From: Candidatus Sphingomonas colombiensis
GTDB taxonomy: Bacteria; Pseudomonadota; Alphaproteobacteria; Sphingomonadales; Sphingomonadaceae
Assembly: GCA_029202845.1 (NCBI GenBank)
Contig: CP119315.1
Span: 2,387,001-2,451,000, forward strand
Length of the DNA stretch: 64,000 nt
Reading direction: 5' to 3'
A program made the translations under genes and the position numbers. Positions 16,366-24,863 of the stretch are shown one piece after another. Every line of letters begins with the position of its first letter. Position 1 is the stretch's first letter. The notes beneath the pieces are model-generated. The model was not told the origin of the DNA and did no database searches. It was given only the letters and a program-made list of their open reading frames with translations.

Positions 16366-18051
16366 TCAGTTGTTGGCGCCGGTCATGTCGCGCGCCGCAA
16401 TGTATCCGAAGGTCAGCGCCGGCCCGATCGTGACGCCGGCGCCAGGATAGCTCTCACCCATCGCCGATGCCGCGTTATTGCCCACCGCATAGAGGCCGGC
16501 GATCGGCTGTCCCTCGCGATCGATCACGCGGGCGCGTTCGTCGGTGAGTAGGCCGCCGTTGGTGCCTATATCGCCGGGGTGGATCGGGAAGGCGTAGAAC
16601 GGGCCTTTGACGATCGGCGCCAGCGATGGATTGGGCGTAACGCGCGCGTCGCCGTACATCTTGTCATAGGCCGCATCGCCGCGGTGGAAATCGGGATCCG
16701 TCCCTTTTGCGGCGTTGCCGTTGAAGCGTGTGACCGTGGCGGCGAGTTTCGCCGGATCGACGCCGATCTTGCCAGCCAGCTCCTCGATCGTGCGGCCCTT
16801 ACGCATGATCTTGCGCACGCCCTTTGATTGCAGGCGATCGGGCACGAGCGGGAGCAGCGGGCCCATCGGATATTTGTGACGGAAGCTGTGATCGAAGATC
16901 ATCCAGCTCGGATCGGCATCGCCATGCTCGCGCTGGCGCGCGGCCATCTGCTGTCCGACGATATGATAGGACGCCGCCTCGTTGAGATAGCGCTCCCCCG
17001 ACTGGTTGACCATGATGCAGCCGGGCAGCGCGCGCTCGATCGTTGAAAGCCGGCCGCGATCCTCGCCCGGCACGTAGAACACAGGCGCGGCCCATGCCGA
17101 TTGCATGTTCATCGTCGCCGCGCCCGCCGCCATCCCCGCGCGGATGGAGTCTCCGGTGTTGCCGGAAGTGCCACCGCTGAACAGAGCGCGCGGATAGCTT
17201 GGCGCATAATTGTCGCGCATCGCCTGGTTCTTGTCGAACCCGCCCGCCGCGAGCACCACGCCGCGCCGAGCGCGGATGCGTATCGCGCGGCCCTCATGCT
17301 GCACCACGACGCCGGCGACGCGCCCGTCTTCCTCGATCAGCTCGCTCATCGGCGTTTCGAGCCACACCGGCACGTTGCGCGCGTTCAGCGCGATCCGCAG
17401 CCCGCCGACCAGTGCGTTGCCAAGCGTCAACCGCCGATCCTTGCGCGAGCGCAGACGGAAGGGGAGATCGAACCAGTAGCGCGCCAGCGATTTGCCGAGA
17501 TGCATCTGCCAGCCCGGCGCGCGGAACAGCAGCATATAGGTTTCGTCGAAATGCCAGTTGAGATAGCCGAACAGGCTCGCTGCTGGTGACGCGAAGCGCA
17601 GTGTCTCCACATCGCGGCCGAGTTGCCTGCCGTCGATCGGCAAAGGCATGTGCGTGCGATATCCGGTCGGGCTGCCGCCGGGGTTTTCGGCATGGTAATC
17701 GGGATAGGGGAAGGCGTGATAATCGATCGGCGTATGCTCGCCGATCCAGCGCAGCATTGATGCAGCATTGGTGACATAGGCGCGGATATTGGCATCGGGC
17801 ACATTGTCCGCCGAAAGCCCGCGAACATAGGTGAAGGCATCATCGACATTGTCGTGAAAGCCCGCAGCAGCCGCCTGATCGCTTGCGGGAATCCATATCC
17901 CCGCGCCGGAGGTGGCGGAGGTGCCACCCCACAGCTTTTCCTTCTCGATCACCAGGACGTCGGCGTGGCTGTGCGCAGCGACCAGCGCGGAAAGCAGGCC
18001 CCCGGCGCCTGATCCGACGACGACCACGTCGACTTCCTTATCCCACCCCAT
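16366..18051 (-). CDS. kstD: 3-ketosteroid delta1-dehydrogenase
   Basis: 561 residues from the ATG at 18051, preceded by AAAAAGGTG at good spacing. An in-frame start 12 codons earlier (18087) is less likely. It has an FAD fold at residue 10 (VVVGSGAGGLLSALVAA), Tyr119 in PYPDYH, a further tyrosine (Tyr362) after GERYLNEAA, and the C-terminal YPGAGVTIGPALTFGY with Tyr535 and Gly539. Tyr119 and the Tyr-x3-Gly pair are the recognised catalytic residues of KstD enzymes, which put the 1,2-double bond into ring A before 9alpha-hydroxylation splits ring B. It lies between two SDR genes on the same strand. Confidence 0.88.
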   Translation of the reverse strand: MGWDKEVDVVVVGSGAGGLLSALVAAHSHADVLVIEKEKLWGGTSATSGAGIWIPASDQAAAAGFHDNVDDAFTYVRGLSADNVPDANIRAYVTNAASMLRWIGEHTPIDYHAFPYPDYHAENPGGSPTGYRTHMPLPIDGRQLGRDVETLRFASPAASLFGYLNWHFDETYMLLFRAPGWQMHLGKSLARYWFDLPFRLRSRKDRRLTLGNALVGGLRIALNARNVPVWLETPMSELIEEDGRVAGVVVQHEGRAIRIRARRGVVLAAGGFDKNQAMRDNYAPSYPRALFSGGTSGNTGDSIRAGMAAGAATMNMQSAWAAPVFYVPGEDRGRLSTIERALPGCIMVNQSGERYLNEAASYHIVGQQMAARQREHGDADPSWMIFDHSFRHKYPMGPLLPLVPDRLQSKGVRKIMRKGRTIEELAGKIGVDPAKLAATVTRFNGNAAKGTDPDFHRGDAAYDKMYGDARVTPNPSLAPIVKGPFYAFPIHPGDIGTNGGLLTDERARVIDREGQPIAGLYAVGNNAASAMGESYPGAGVTIGPALTFGYIAARDMTGANN

Positions 18052-18105
18052 TGCGTTCACCTTTTTATCATTGTCGACCGCCGGCATGCGCCGCGACGGC
18101 TCTGA

Positions 18106-18876
18106 TTACGATGGCAGGTAGAGCTGCGCGGCCTTGCCGCCGTCAACCGGAAGCGCGGTGCCGGTGATATAGCTCGCGGCATCGGAAAGCATGAAGATGA
18201 TCGCCTCCGCCAGCTCATCGGGCTGGCCGCCGCGTCCCATTGGGATCGCCTCCGCCGTTCTGGCGGCGGTGTCGGGGGCCTTGGCCGCGAAATCCTCGGT
18301 GCCCGGCGTTTGAACCTGACCGGGGACGATCGCATTGACGCGCACGCCAGAGCGCCCCGCCTCCATCGCGGCGACGGCGGTGAACTGGATCAGCGCCGCC
18401 TTCGATGCGGAATAGCTGGACATGTACGGCGCCGCGCGGATGCCGCAGGAGGAGGAGATATTGACGATCGAGCCACGCCCCGCCGCCATCATGATCTTCA
18501 TCGCGGCCTTGGTGCCGACGAACACCGCATCGGCATTGACCGCGAAATCCTTGCGCCAATGCTCCAGCGTGAGCTTGCTGATTGGGGCATAATGCACCGA
18601 CATGGCGTTATTGACGAGCATGTCGAGCCGCCCGTGACGCGCGGCGACATCCTCGATCAACTGGGTGAAGGCGCCCTCGTCGGAGACGTCGAGTTGCACT
18701 GCCTCGACCTTGCCCTCTGCCGCGATTTCGGCGCGGGCCTCTTCCAGCTTTTCTGGACGACGCGCACAGATTACGACTGTAGCGCCACGTTTTGCGAGTA
18801 GCCGGGCGGTGGCCCGCCCGATGCCGTCGCTGCCGCCGGTAATGATCGCGACGCGCCCGGCGAAATCCTGGCTCAT
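18106..18876 (-). CDS. Short-chain dehydrogenase/reductase (SDR)
   Basis: 256 residues from the ATG at 18876, with GAGAGGATACATCA before it; a frame continuing to 18906 was not used. Motifs TGGSDGIG, NNAMS, NISSS and YSASK are classical SDR; CARRP after the second strand favours NADP(H). It is the first gene of the leftward unit containing kstD and reads from the divergent gap with operator site C. Probably a hydroxysteroid dehydrogenase or 3-oxoacyl reductase. Confidence 0.8.
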   Translation of the reverse strand: MSQDFAGRVAIITGGSDGIGRATARLLAKRGATVVICARRPEKLEEARAEIAAEGKVEAVQLDVSDEGAFTQLIEDVAARHGRLDMLVNNAMSVHYAPISKLTLEHWRKDFAVNADAVFVGTKAAMKIMMAAGRGSIVNISSSCGIRAAPYMSSYSASKAALIQFTAVAAMEAGRSGVRVNAIVPGQVQTPGTEDFAAKAPDTAARTAEAIPMGRGGQPDELAEAIIFMLSDAASYITGTALPVDGGKAAQLYLPS

Positions 18877-18939
18877 TGATGTATCCTCTCGAAAACTTTC
18901 ACGCATTCTGTGGGTGTGAATGGTAATTTGTCAACGTCA

Positions 18940-18969
18940 TGCGTAAGTGATAGCGAATAAACTTACGAA
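18940..18969. promoter_or_regulatory. Operator-like inverted repeat, site C
   Basis: TGCGTA at 18940-18945 and TACGAA at 18964-18969, 18 bases apart, with inner symmetry extending to GCGTAAGT/ACTTACG. It sits in the 108-base divergent gap between the leftward SDR-kstD unit and the rightward SDR pair, 15 bases before the ATG at 18985. Confidence 0.68.
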
Positions 18970-18984
18970 TCTGGAGGGATGAGG

Positions 18985-19746
18985 ATGGGAGTCATGACCG
19001 GAAAGGTGGCGTTGGTCACCGGGGCGGGGCAGGGCGTCGGCCAGGGAATCGCGCTGGCATTGGCGAGCGAAGGCGCCGCAGTGGCAGTCAGCGGTCGCAC
19101 CGTGGAAAAGCTGGAACGCACCTGCGCGCTGATCGAGGAGCGCGGCGGCACCGCGATCCCGCTCGCCTGCAATGTAAAGGATCCGGCTGATCTCGCGCGG
19201 ATGGTCGATGAAACGGTTGCGCGTCTGGGCGGGCTCGATGTGCTGGTCAACAATGCCCAGGAAGTGCCGATGGGTAAATTGATGGACGTCGCCGACGAGG
19301 CGTTCCTCGCCGGGTTCGAATCCGGCCCGCTGGCGACGCACCGGCTGATGAAGCTGGTCCATCCGCATCTCGTCGCGCGGGGCGGGGGCGTCATCATCAA
19401 CCTCATATCCTCGGCATCGGTGCGCTGGGATATGGCGGGTTATGGTCCCTATGCTGCGGTCAAGAAAGCAATCCACGCGCTGACCCGCGCGGCGGCGGCC
19501 GAATGGGGACGCGAAGGCATCCGGGCGCTGTCGATCGCGCCGCACGCCGAATCGCCCGGCCTGAAATGGTGGATGAAGAACAACCCGGAGGAGGCTGAGG
19601 CATTCTTCCGTACCATCCCGCTTGGCCGCGTCGGGCGTCTGGAAGAAGATATCGGCCGGGCGGTCGTGGCCCTCTGCTCGCCGGACATGGCCTATCTTAC
19701 CGGGGCGATCGTGCCGCTCGACGGTGGACAGGCGAATTTCGGCTGA
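18985..19746 (+). CDS. Short-chain dehydrogenase/reductase (SDR), atypical motif
   Basis: 253 residues. The ATG at 18985 is chosen over that at 18979 because GGAGGG then stands six bases upstream. Motifs are TGAGQGVG, VNNAQ (Gln instead of Gly), LISSAS and YAAVK. It is followed after 34 bases by another SDR, and both read from operator site C. A ketosteroid or hydroxyacyl substrate is plausible; nothing in the sequence specifies it. Confidence 0.78.
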   Translation: MGVMTGKVALVTGAGQGVGQGIALALASEGAAVAVSGRTVEKLERTCALIEERGGTAIPLACNVKDPADLARMVDETVARLGGLDVLVNNAQEVPMGKLMDVADEAFLAGFESGPLATHRLMKLVHPHLVARGGGVIINLISSASVRWDMAGYGPYAAVKKAIHALTRAAAAEWGREGIRALSIAPHAESPGLKWWMKNNPEEAEAFFRTIPLGRVGRLEEDIGRAVVALCSPDMAYLTGAIVPLDGGQANFG

Positions 19747-19780
19747 GGCCGGATAACAAAAAGAACAAGGAGTGGATTGG

Positions 19781-20653
19781 ATGACGGAACCGAAAATCGC
19801 GCTGGTAACCGGCGCAAGCCGTGGTGCGGGGCGCGGCATCGCGCGCGGGCTCGGTGAAAAAGGCATGACGGTTTACGTCACGGGCCGCACCATCGCGCCC
19901 GGCGACGCACGCGGCTGGGACGGCACGGTGTTGCCGGGCACGGTTGCCGAAACCGCAGCGGAAGTGACGAAGGCAGGCGGGCTCGGCATCCCGGTTGTCT
20001 GCGATCATGCCGATGACGCACAGGTCGCGCTGTTGTTCGAGCAAATCGAGCGCGAGCAGGGTCGGCTCGACATTCTGGTCAACAACGCCGCCTATATCCA
20101 CCATCAGTTGATCGAGAAGAAACCCTTCTGGGAGAAGGAGCTGGATGCCGCGCGTATCCTCGATGTCGGGCTGCGTTCCGCCTATGTCGCAAGCTGGCAT
20201 GCGGCGAAGATGATGGTGAGGCAGGGCAGTGGGTTGATTGGTTTCGGCTCTTCGTTCGGCGCCAGCTGTTACATGCACGGCCCGGCTTATGGGGCGCAAA
20301 AGGCCGGGATCGACAAATTCGCTCACGATATGGAGCATGATCTGCGCGGCACCGGCGTGCGCACCGTATCGATCTGGATGGGGCCGCTACTCACCGAGCG
20401 CTCGGCAATCGCGAGCCAGACCAATCCGGAACAGTATAAGGATTTCATCGCCACGGCGGAGAACCCCGAATTCACCGCGCACATCCTCTATGCGCTTGCC
20501 GCCGAGTCACGCGGCGCCGACTATTCGGGGCGAACGCTGATCGCGGCGGAGGTCGCGCGGGAGCTTGGCATCACTGATCGCGGCAATGATCGCCCGTCCT
20601 ATCGCGAGATGCTGGGCAATCCGCCGACGCCCAATCCGGCCGCGGTCTATTGA
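19781..20653 (+). CDS. Short-chain dehydrogenase/reductase (SDR), extended
   Basis: 290 residues from the ATG at 19781, preceded by AAGGAG. Motifs TGASRGAG, VNNAAY and YGAQK are present. The serine region reads GFGSSFGAS, and the C-terminal 80 residues after IWMGPLL are longer than in classical members, resembling the DHRS1-like group. It pairs with the preceding SDR. Substrate unknown; it is listed as a likely steroid alcohol dehydrogenase only from context. Confidence 0.75.
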   Translation: MTEPKIALVTGASRGAGRGIARGLGEKGMTVYVTGRTIAPGDARGWDGTVLPGTVAETAAEVTKAGGLGIPVVCDHADDAQVALLFEQIEREQGRLDILVNNAAYIHHQLIEKKPFWEKELDAARILDVGLRSAYVASWHAAKMMVRQGSGLIGFGSSFGASCYMHGPAYGAQKAGIDKFAHDMEHDLRGTGVRTVSIWMGPLLTERSAIASQTNPEQYKDFIATAENPEFTAHILYALAAESRGADYSGRTLIAAEVARELGITDRGNDRPSYREMLGNPPTPNPAAVY

Positions 20654-20686
20654 ATCCGCCGGCCGATCGGATAGCCCTTGCGCGAA

Positions 20687-20716
20687 TGCGTAGTATGTGA
20701 GACACAAAGCTACGCA
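20687..20716. promoter_or_regulatory. Operator-like inverted repeat, site D
   Basis: TGCGTA at 20687-20692 and TACGCA at 20711-20716, 18-base spacer, with extended arms TGCGTAG/CTACGCA and inner TGTG/CACA symmetry. It lies in a 115-base gap between two genes on the same strand, 52 bases before the acyl-CoA synthetase start. It therefore marks a separate promoter for the ligase-oxygenase-amidase operon. Confidence 0.68.
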
Positions 20717-20768
20717 AATCAGAACAGTGATGGAAAAAACCATCGCGCTCACGAAGTGAGAGAGGATT

Positions 20769-22358
20769 ATGGTCGCGCAGTTTAACCTTGCCGATTTGTT
20801 CGAGATCGTCGCTGGCGCAGTTGGGGATCGAATCGCGATCAAGCATGACGGTGGCGCGATCAGCTTCGCCGAATTCAACGCCCGCGCCGACCGTCTCGCG
20901 GCGGCGCTGGCGGATCGCGGTGTCGGTCGCGGGGCGACCGTCGGCCTCTATCTGATGAACGGGCCGGAGTATCTCGAGGGCTTCCTCGCCGCGATGAAAT
21001 GCGGTGCTACGCCGTTCAACATCAACTACCGCTATCGCGCCGAAGAGCTGCGCTACATGCTGGACAATGCCGGCGCGGCGGCCGTGATCCATGGCGCGGA
21101 ATTCAGCCCGGTGCTGCGAGAGATTCGTGCGAAGCTGCCCGCGCTCAAGGTCTCGATCGCGGTGGAGGATGGTTCGGGCGCGGATCTAGAGGGTTCAGAG
21201 CGCTACGAGGATTTGCTCGATACTTCGCCGCGCGCTGGGTTCGAGCGCGATGAAAACGATCTCGTCCTGATCTACACCGGCGGCACCACCGGCATGCCTA
21301 AGGGCGTGATGTGGCCGCACAAGGCGTTTCTGTTCGCCTGCCTCGGTGGCGGGGGGCATTTTCATCCGGCCGGCCCGATCGCCGCGCCGGAGGAAATCGC
21401 CGACCGTGCGCGTGAGGGGCATCCGCTGCGCATGTTCCCGATCGCGCCGCTGATGCATGGTGCGGCGACCTGGGGGACATGGTCCGCGCTGCTCGCCGGC
21501 GTGACGGTGGTGCTCGATCCGATCCGTGGTTTCGATCCCGTCGCGATCTGGGACAAGGTGGAGCGCGAACAGGTCAATATCATCGCGATCGTCGGCGATG
21601 CGATGGCGGTGCCGCTGCGCGACGCGCTTTATGCCAATCCCGATCGCTGGAACCTCCAGTCCGTGGTCAACTTTGGATCGGGCGGCGCGGTGTTCTCCGC
21701 GCATCTGAAGGCCGATATCAAGGCGAAGCTGCCGCCACATGCGTCGATCACCGACGGCATGGGCTCCACGGAGACCGGCATTTCGGGAATGGCGGAGGCG
21801 AGCGCCGAGGGCGTGATGCGGCTGCCCGCGAATGAGAACCAGCAGGTCGTGATCGGTGATCGCTTCGCTGCGGTGGGCGAGATTGGGCTGATAGCGCGAA
21901 GCGGCCATACACCGGTCGGCTATTTCGGCGATCCGGTGAAGACGACCGAAACCTTCCGCACGATCGAAGGAAAATTGTGGGCGGTGAGCGGCGATAGCGG
22001 GCGCATCGATCCCGACGGCCGGATCACGATGTTCGGGCGAGGCGCCACCTGCATCAATACTGGTGGAGAGAAGGTCTTTCCCGAAGAGGTGGAAACGGCG
22101 CTTCGCACCCATCCGGCAATCCTCGACGCGGTTGTCGCGGGGCAGAAGAATTCGCGCTGGGGCGAGCGTGTGGTGGGGATCGTTTCCCGCCGCGATGGCG
22201 CGGCCGAACCCTCGTTCGAAGAGGTGACGACGCACCTTAAGCGGCAGCTTGCCGGATATAAGGTGCCAAAGGCGCTGGTGTGGGTTGATGCGGTCAAACG
22301 CTCGGCCGCCGGCAAACAGGATTATCGCTGGGCCACGGAGCTTGCAGGGCGCGCATGA
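20769..22358 (+). CDS. AMP-forming acyl-CoA synthetase
   Basis: 529 residues of the ANL superfamily. The P-loop-like motif is YTGGTTGMPKGVM, the second core motif is DGMGSTETG, and the C-terminal hinge DPDGRITMFGRG leads to the catalytic lysine region near the end (KRSAAGKQDYRW). It would activate a carboxylate, here most likely a steroid side chain or ring-derived propionate, as CoA thioester. It overlaps the next synthetase gene by 4 bases, so two ligases of different specificity are made together. Confidence 0.85.
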   Translation: MVAQFNLADLFEIVAGAVGDRIAIKHDGGAISFAEFNARADRLAAALADRGVGRGATVGLYLMNGPEYLEGFLAAMKCGATPFNINYRYRAEELRYMLDNAGAAAVIHGAEFSPVLREIRAKLPALKVSIAVEDGSGADLEGSERYEDLLDTSPRAGFERDENDLVLIYTGGTTGMPKGVMWPHKAFLFACLGGGGHFHPAGPIAAPEEIADRAREGHPLRMFPIAPLMHGAATWGTWSALLAGVTVVLDPIRGFDPVAIWDKVEREQVNIIAIVGDAMAVPLRDALYANPDRWNLQSVVNFGSGGAVFSAHLKADIKAKLPPHASITDGMGSTETGISGMAEASAEGVMRLPANENQQVVIGDRFAAVGEIGLIARSGHTPVGYFGDPVKTTETFRTIEGKLWAVSGDSGRIDPDGRITMFGRGATCINTGGEKVFPEEVETALRTHPAILDAVVAGQKNSRWGERVVGIVSRRDGAAEPSFEEVTTHLKRQLAGYKVPKALVWVDAVKRSAAGKQDYRWATELAGRA

Positions 22359-23986
22359 CGAAAACCGATCCCATTTTGACTGAATTGACCGCGCCGAACA
22401 TGCCGTTCGCTATTGGTGAGCGCGATGGCATGCGCCGCTTCATCAATGCGCCGCCAACGCTCGACGCGCTGATCGAAAGCGCGCGGCGGCATGGCTCCGC
22501 GACCTTCGTGGTCGAGGGCGAGACGCGGCTGACTTACGACGAGGTGTTCGCGCGGCGTGATGCGCTCGCGGCGGTGCTGCCGATTGGGCCGGGTGATCGC
22601 GTGGTGATCTGCATGCGCAATCGGGCTGCGTGGATGATCGGCTTTCTTGCGGTGATGCGCGCGGGTGGTGTCGCGGTGCTGGTCAACAGCCGGGGCGCGC
22701 CGGAAGAGCTGCGCGCGGCGGTGGAGGAATGCTCGCCGCGACTGGTGCTCGCGGACAGCGCGCGTGCAGCATTGTTGCAGCAATCCGGGTTCGATGGTCG
22801 GATACTTCAGGCGAAGGATTTCCCGCTGGAGGGGGCGCCCGATTTCGTGCCGCCCGCGCGCGGCCCTGATGATCCCGCGACGGTGCTGTTCACTTCCGGC
22901 ACGACCGGGCGCGTCAAGGGCGCGGTGCTGACGCATGGCAACATGGTCACCGCGTTGATGAGCGTCCAGCTTTCCGGCCTGATGGTGCTTCACGATGTCG
23001 CGCGGCGCCTGGGGCTCGCGCCCGAGCAACTGATGGCCGGGCGCCCGCAGGCCGGGGTGTTGCTGGTCTATCCGCTGTTCCACATTTCGGGGCTGGTATC
23101 GGCGTTCCTGTCGCCGCTGCTCGCAGGCAGCAAGGTGGTGATCATGCGCCGCTGGGATGCCGACGAGGCGCTGCGGCTGATCGCGGCGGAGCGCATCTCT
23201 ATGTTCACCGGCGTGCCGACGATGCTGTGGGATGTGCTGCATCGGGCCAAAGTCGCGGAGGCCGATCTTTCATCGCTCACCAATATCGCCTCGGGCGGGC
23301 AGGCGCTGCCGATCAACCTGCTCGATGCGATGCGCGAGTTCTGCCCTGGTGCCGCGATGGGCACCGGCTATGGCATGACCGAAACGGCCGGCACGGTGGC
23401 GATGGCGGTGGGCGACGACTATCTCCGCCGCCGCGCTTCGGCAGGACGCGTCATGGATTTGTACGAACTGCGCATCGAAGGACCTGATGGCGAGAAATTG
23501 CCGCCGGGCGAGGCGGGCGAGATCGTCGTGCGCGGGCCGACCGTGATGCAGGGCTATTGGAATCGGCCGGAAGAAACCGCGGCGGTGCTGAGCGCCGACG
23601 GTTGGATGCACACCGGCGACATCGGTTATGTCGACGAGGAGAATTACATCTTCATCGTCGATCGTAAGAAGGACATGGTGATCTCCGGCGGGGAGAACAT
23701 CTATTGCGCCGAGGTTGAGCGCGTGATGAGCCTGCTTCCCGAGGTTGGCGAGTGCGCCGCATTTGGCATGCCCGATGAGCGGCTCGGTGAACGGCTCGTC
23801 GCAGTCGTGGTCGGCAAAGGGCTTGATGAGGATGAGATCCGGCACCACGTCGGCGAGCATCTCGCGCGCTACAAGGCGCCGGTTCGCGTCGGCGTGTCGA
23901 TGGAGCCCCTGCCGCGCAATCCCATCGGCAAGATCGACAAGAACAGGTTGCGCGCGATGTGGCCGCACCTAGCTGGAGACCAGTAA
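22355..23986 (+). CDS. Second AMP-forming acyl-CoA synthetase
   Basis: 543 residues. Core motifs FTSGTTGRVKGAVLTHGN, GYGMTET, the hinge IVDRKKDMVISGGENIYC and the C-terminal lysine in RNPIGKIDKNRLR are all present, so the enzyme looks complete. Translationally coupled to the preceding ligase (ATGA). The GGENIY segment is typical of fatty-acid and steroid-acid CoA ligases. Likely activates the other acid produced during degradation or the intact side chain. Confidence 0.87.
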   Translation: MTKTDPILTELTAPNMPFAIGERDGMRRFINAPPTLDALIESARRHGSATFVVEGETRLTYDEVFARRDALAAVLPIGPGDRVVICMRNRAAWMIGFLAVMRAGGVAVLVNSRGAPEELRAAVEECSPRLVLADSARAALLQQSGFDGRILQAKDFPLEGAPDFVPPARGPDDPATVLFTSGTTGRVKGAVLTHGNMVTALMSVQLSGLMVLHDVARRLGLAPEQLMAGRPQAGVLLVYPLFHISGLVSAFLSPLLAGSKVVIMRRWDADEALRLIAAERISMFTGVPTMLWDVLHRAKVAEADLSSLTNIASGGQALPINLLDAMREFCPGAAMGTGYGMTETAGTVAMAVGDDYLRRRASAGRVMDLYELRIEGPDGEKLPPGEAGEIVVRGPTVMQGYWNRPEETAAVLSADGWMHTGDIGYVDEENYIFIVDRKKDMVISGGENIYCAEVERVMSLLPEVGECAAFGMPDERLGERLVAVVVGKGLDEDEIRHHVGEHLARYKAPVRVGVSMEPLPRNPIGKIDKNRLRAMWPHLAGDQ

Positions 23987-23988
23987 CC

Positions 23989-24861
23989 GTGCCCATGCCC
24001 AAAGACATCAAGATCATCGATTGCATGCTCGGCATCCCCGAGGCGGAAAATCGCGATGACTGGTTCCAGTTCTTCCGGCCATTGCTGAAGGATGCGCAGT
24101 CGCTCGATCAGTTTGCGATGCCCGCGCAATATATGTTCAAGGACATCCCGGAGACGGGCAAGGTCGACGATTTCGTTTCCTGGACGGTCGATCAGATGGA
24201 TCGCTTCAACATTCAGAAGGCGCTGGTTGGCTGGAACGACAATGCTACATCGCGCCGCGCGAAAGAGCGTTATCCCGATCGCTTCTTCTTCGATGTGCCG
24301 AGCAACCCCAATAACGGGGTGGATGAGGTGCGGCGGATCAAGCGGCTGCATCAGGAAGTGGGCATTTCCGCGATCAGCGTATTCCCGGCCGGCACGCTGC
24401 CGCAGGTCGCGATCAACCACAAATATATGTTCTCGCTCTACACCTGTGCGGCGGAGCTTGGCATTCCGATCCTGCTCAACGCCGGGATTCCCGGTCCACG
24501 CATCCCCATGGAGACGCAGAAAGTAGAGCATCTCGATGAAGTGTGCTGGTTCTTTCCCGATCTGAAGGTGGTGATGCGACATGGCGCGGAACCATGGGAG
24601 GATCTGGCGGTAAAGCTGATGCTGAAATGGCCGAACCTCTATTATTCCACCAGCGCCTTTGCACCAAAACATTATCCGAAGGCGATCATCAATTACGCCA
24701 ACACGCGCGGAGCGGACAAGATCATCTACGCGGGCTACTTCCCGATGGGGCTGAGCCTCGACCGTATCTTTTCCGATATGGAGAACGTCCCCTTTAAGGA
24801 TGAGGTCTGGCCGAAATTCCTGCGTGAGAACGCCATTAAAGTCTTTGGGTTGGGAGAGTGA
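23989..24861 (+). CDS. Amidohydrolase-2-fold protein lacking the N-terminal HxH
   Basis: 290 residues from a GTG two bases after the ligase stop; the ATG at 23995 is the alternative. The overall pattern, with FPDLKVVMRHGAEPWEDL and LYYSTSAFAPKHYPK, is that of the amidohydrolase-2 family (decarboxylases, hydratases, lactonases). The N terminus reads KIIDCMLGIPE where members normally have a DxHxH metal site, so metal binding and chemistry may differ. It lies between a CoA ligase and a KshA-like oxygenase in the same operon and may act on a side-chain thioester or a ring product. No reaction can be assigned. Confidence 0.6.
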   Translation: MPMPKDIKIIDCMLGIPEAENRDDWFQFFRPLLKDAQSLDQFAMPAQYMFKDIPETGKVDDFVSWTVDQMDRFNIQKALVGWNDNATSRRAKERYPDRFFFDVPSNPNNGVDEVRRIKRLHQEVGISAISVFPAGTLPQVAINHKYMFSLYTCAAELGIPILLNAGIPGPRIPMETQKVEHLDEVCWFFPDLKVVMRHGAEPWEDLAVKLMLKWPNLYYSTSAFAPKHYPKAIINYANTRGADKIIYAGYFPMGLSLDRIFSDMENVPFKDEVWPKFLRENAIKVFGLGE

Positions 24862-24863
24862 CA

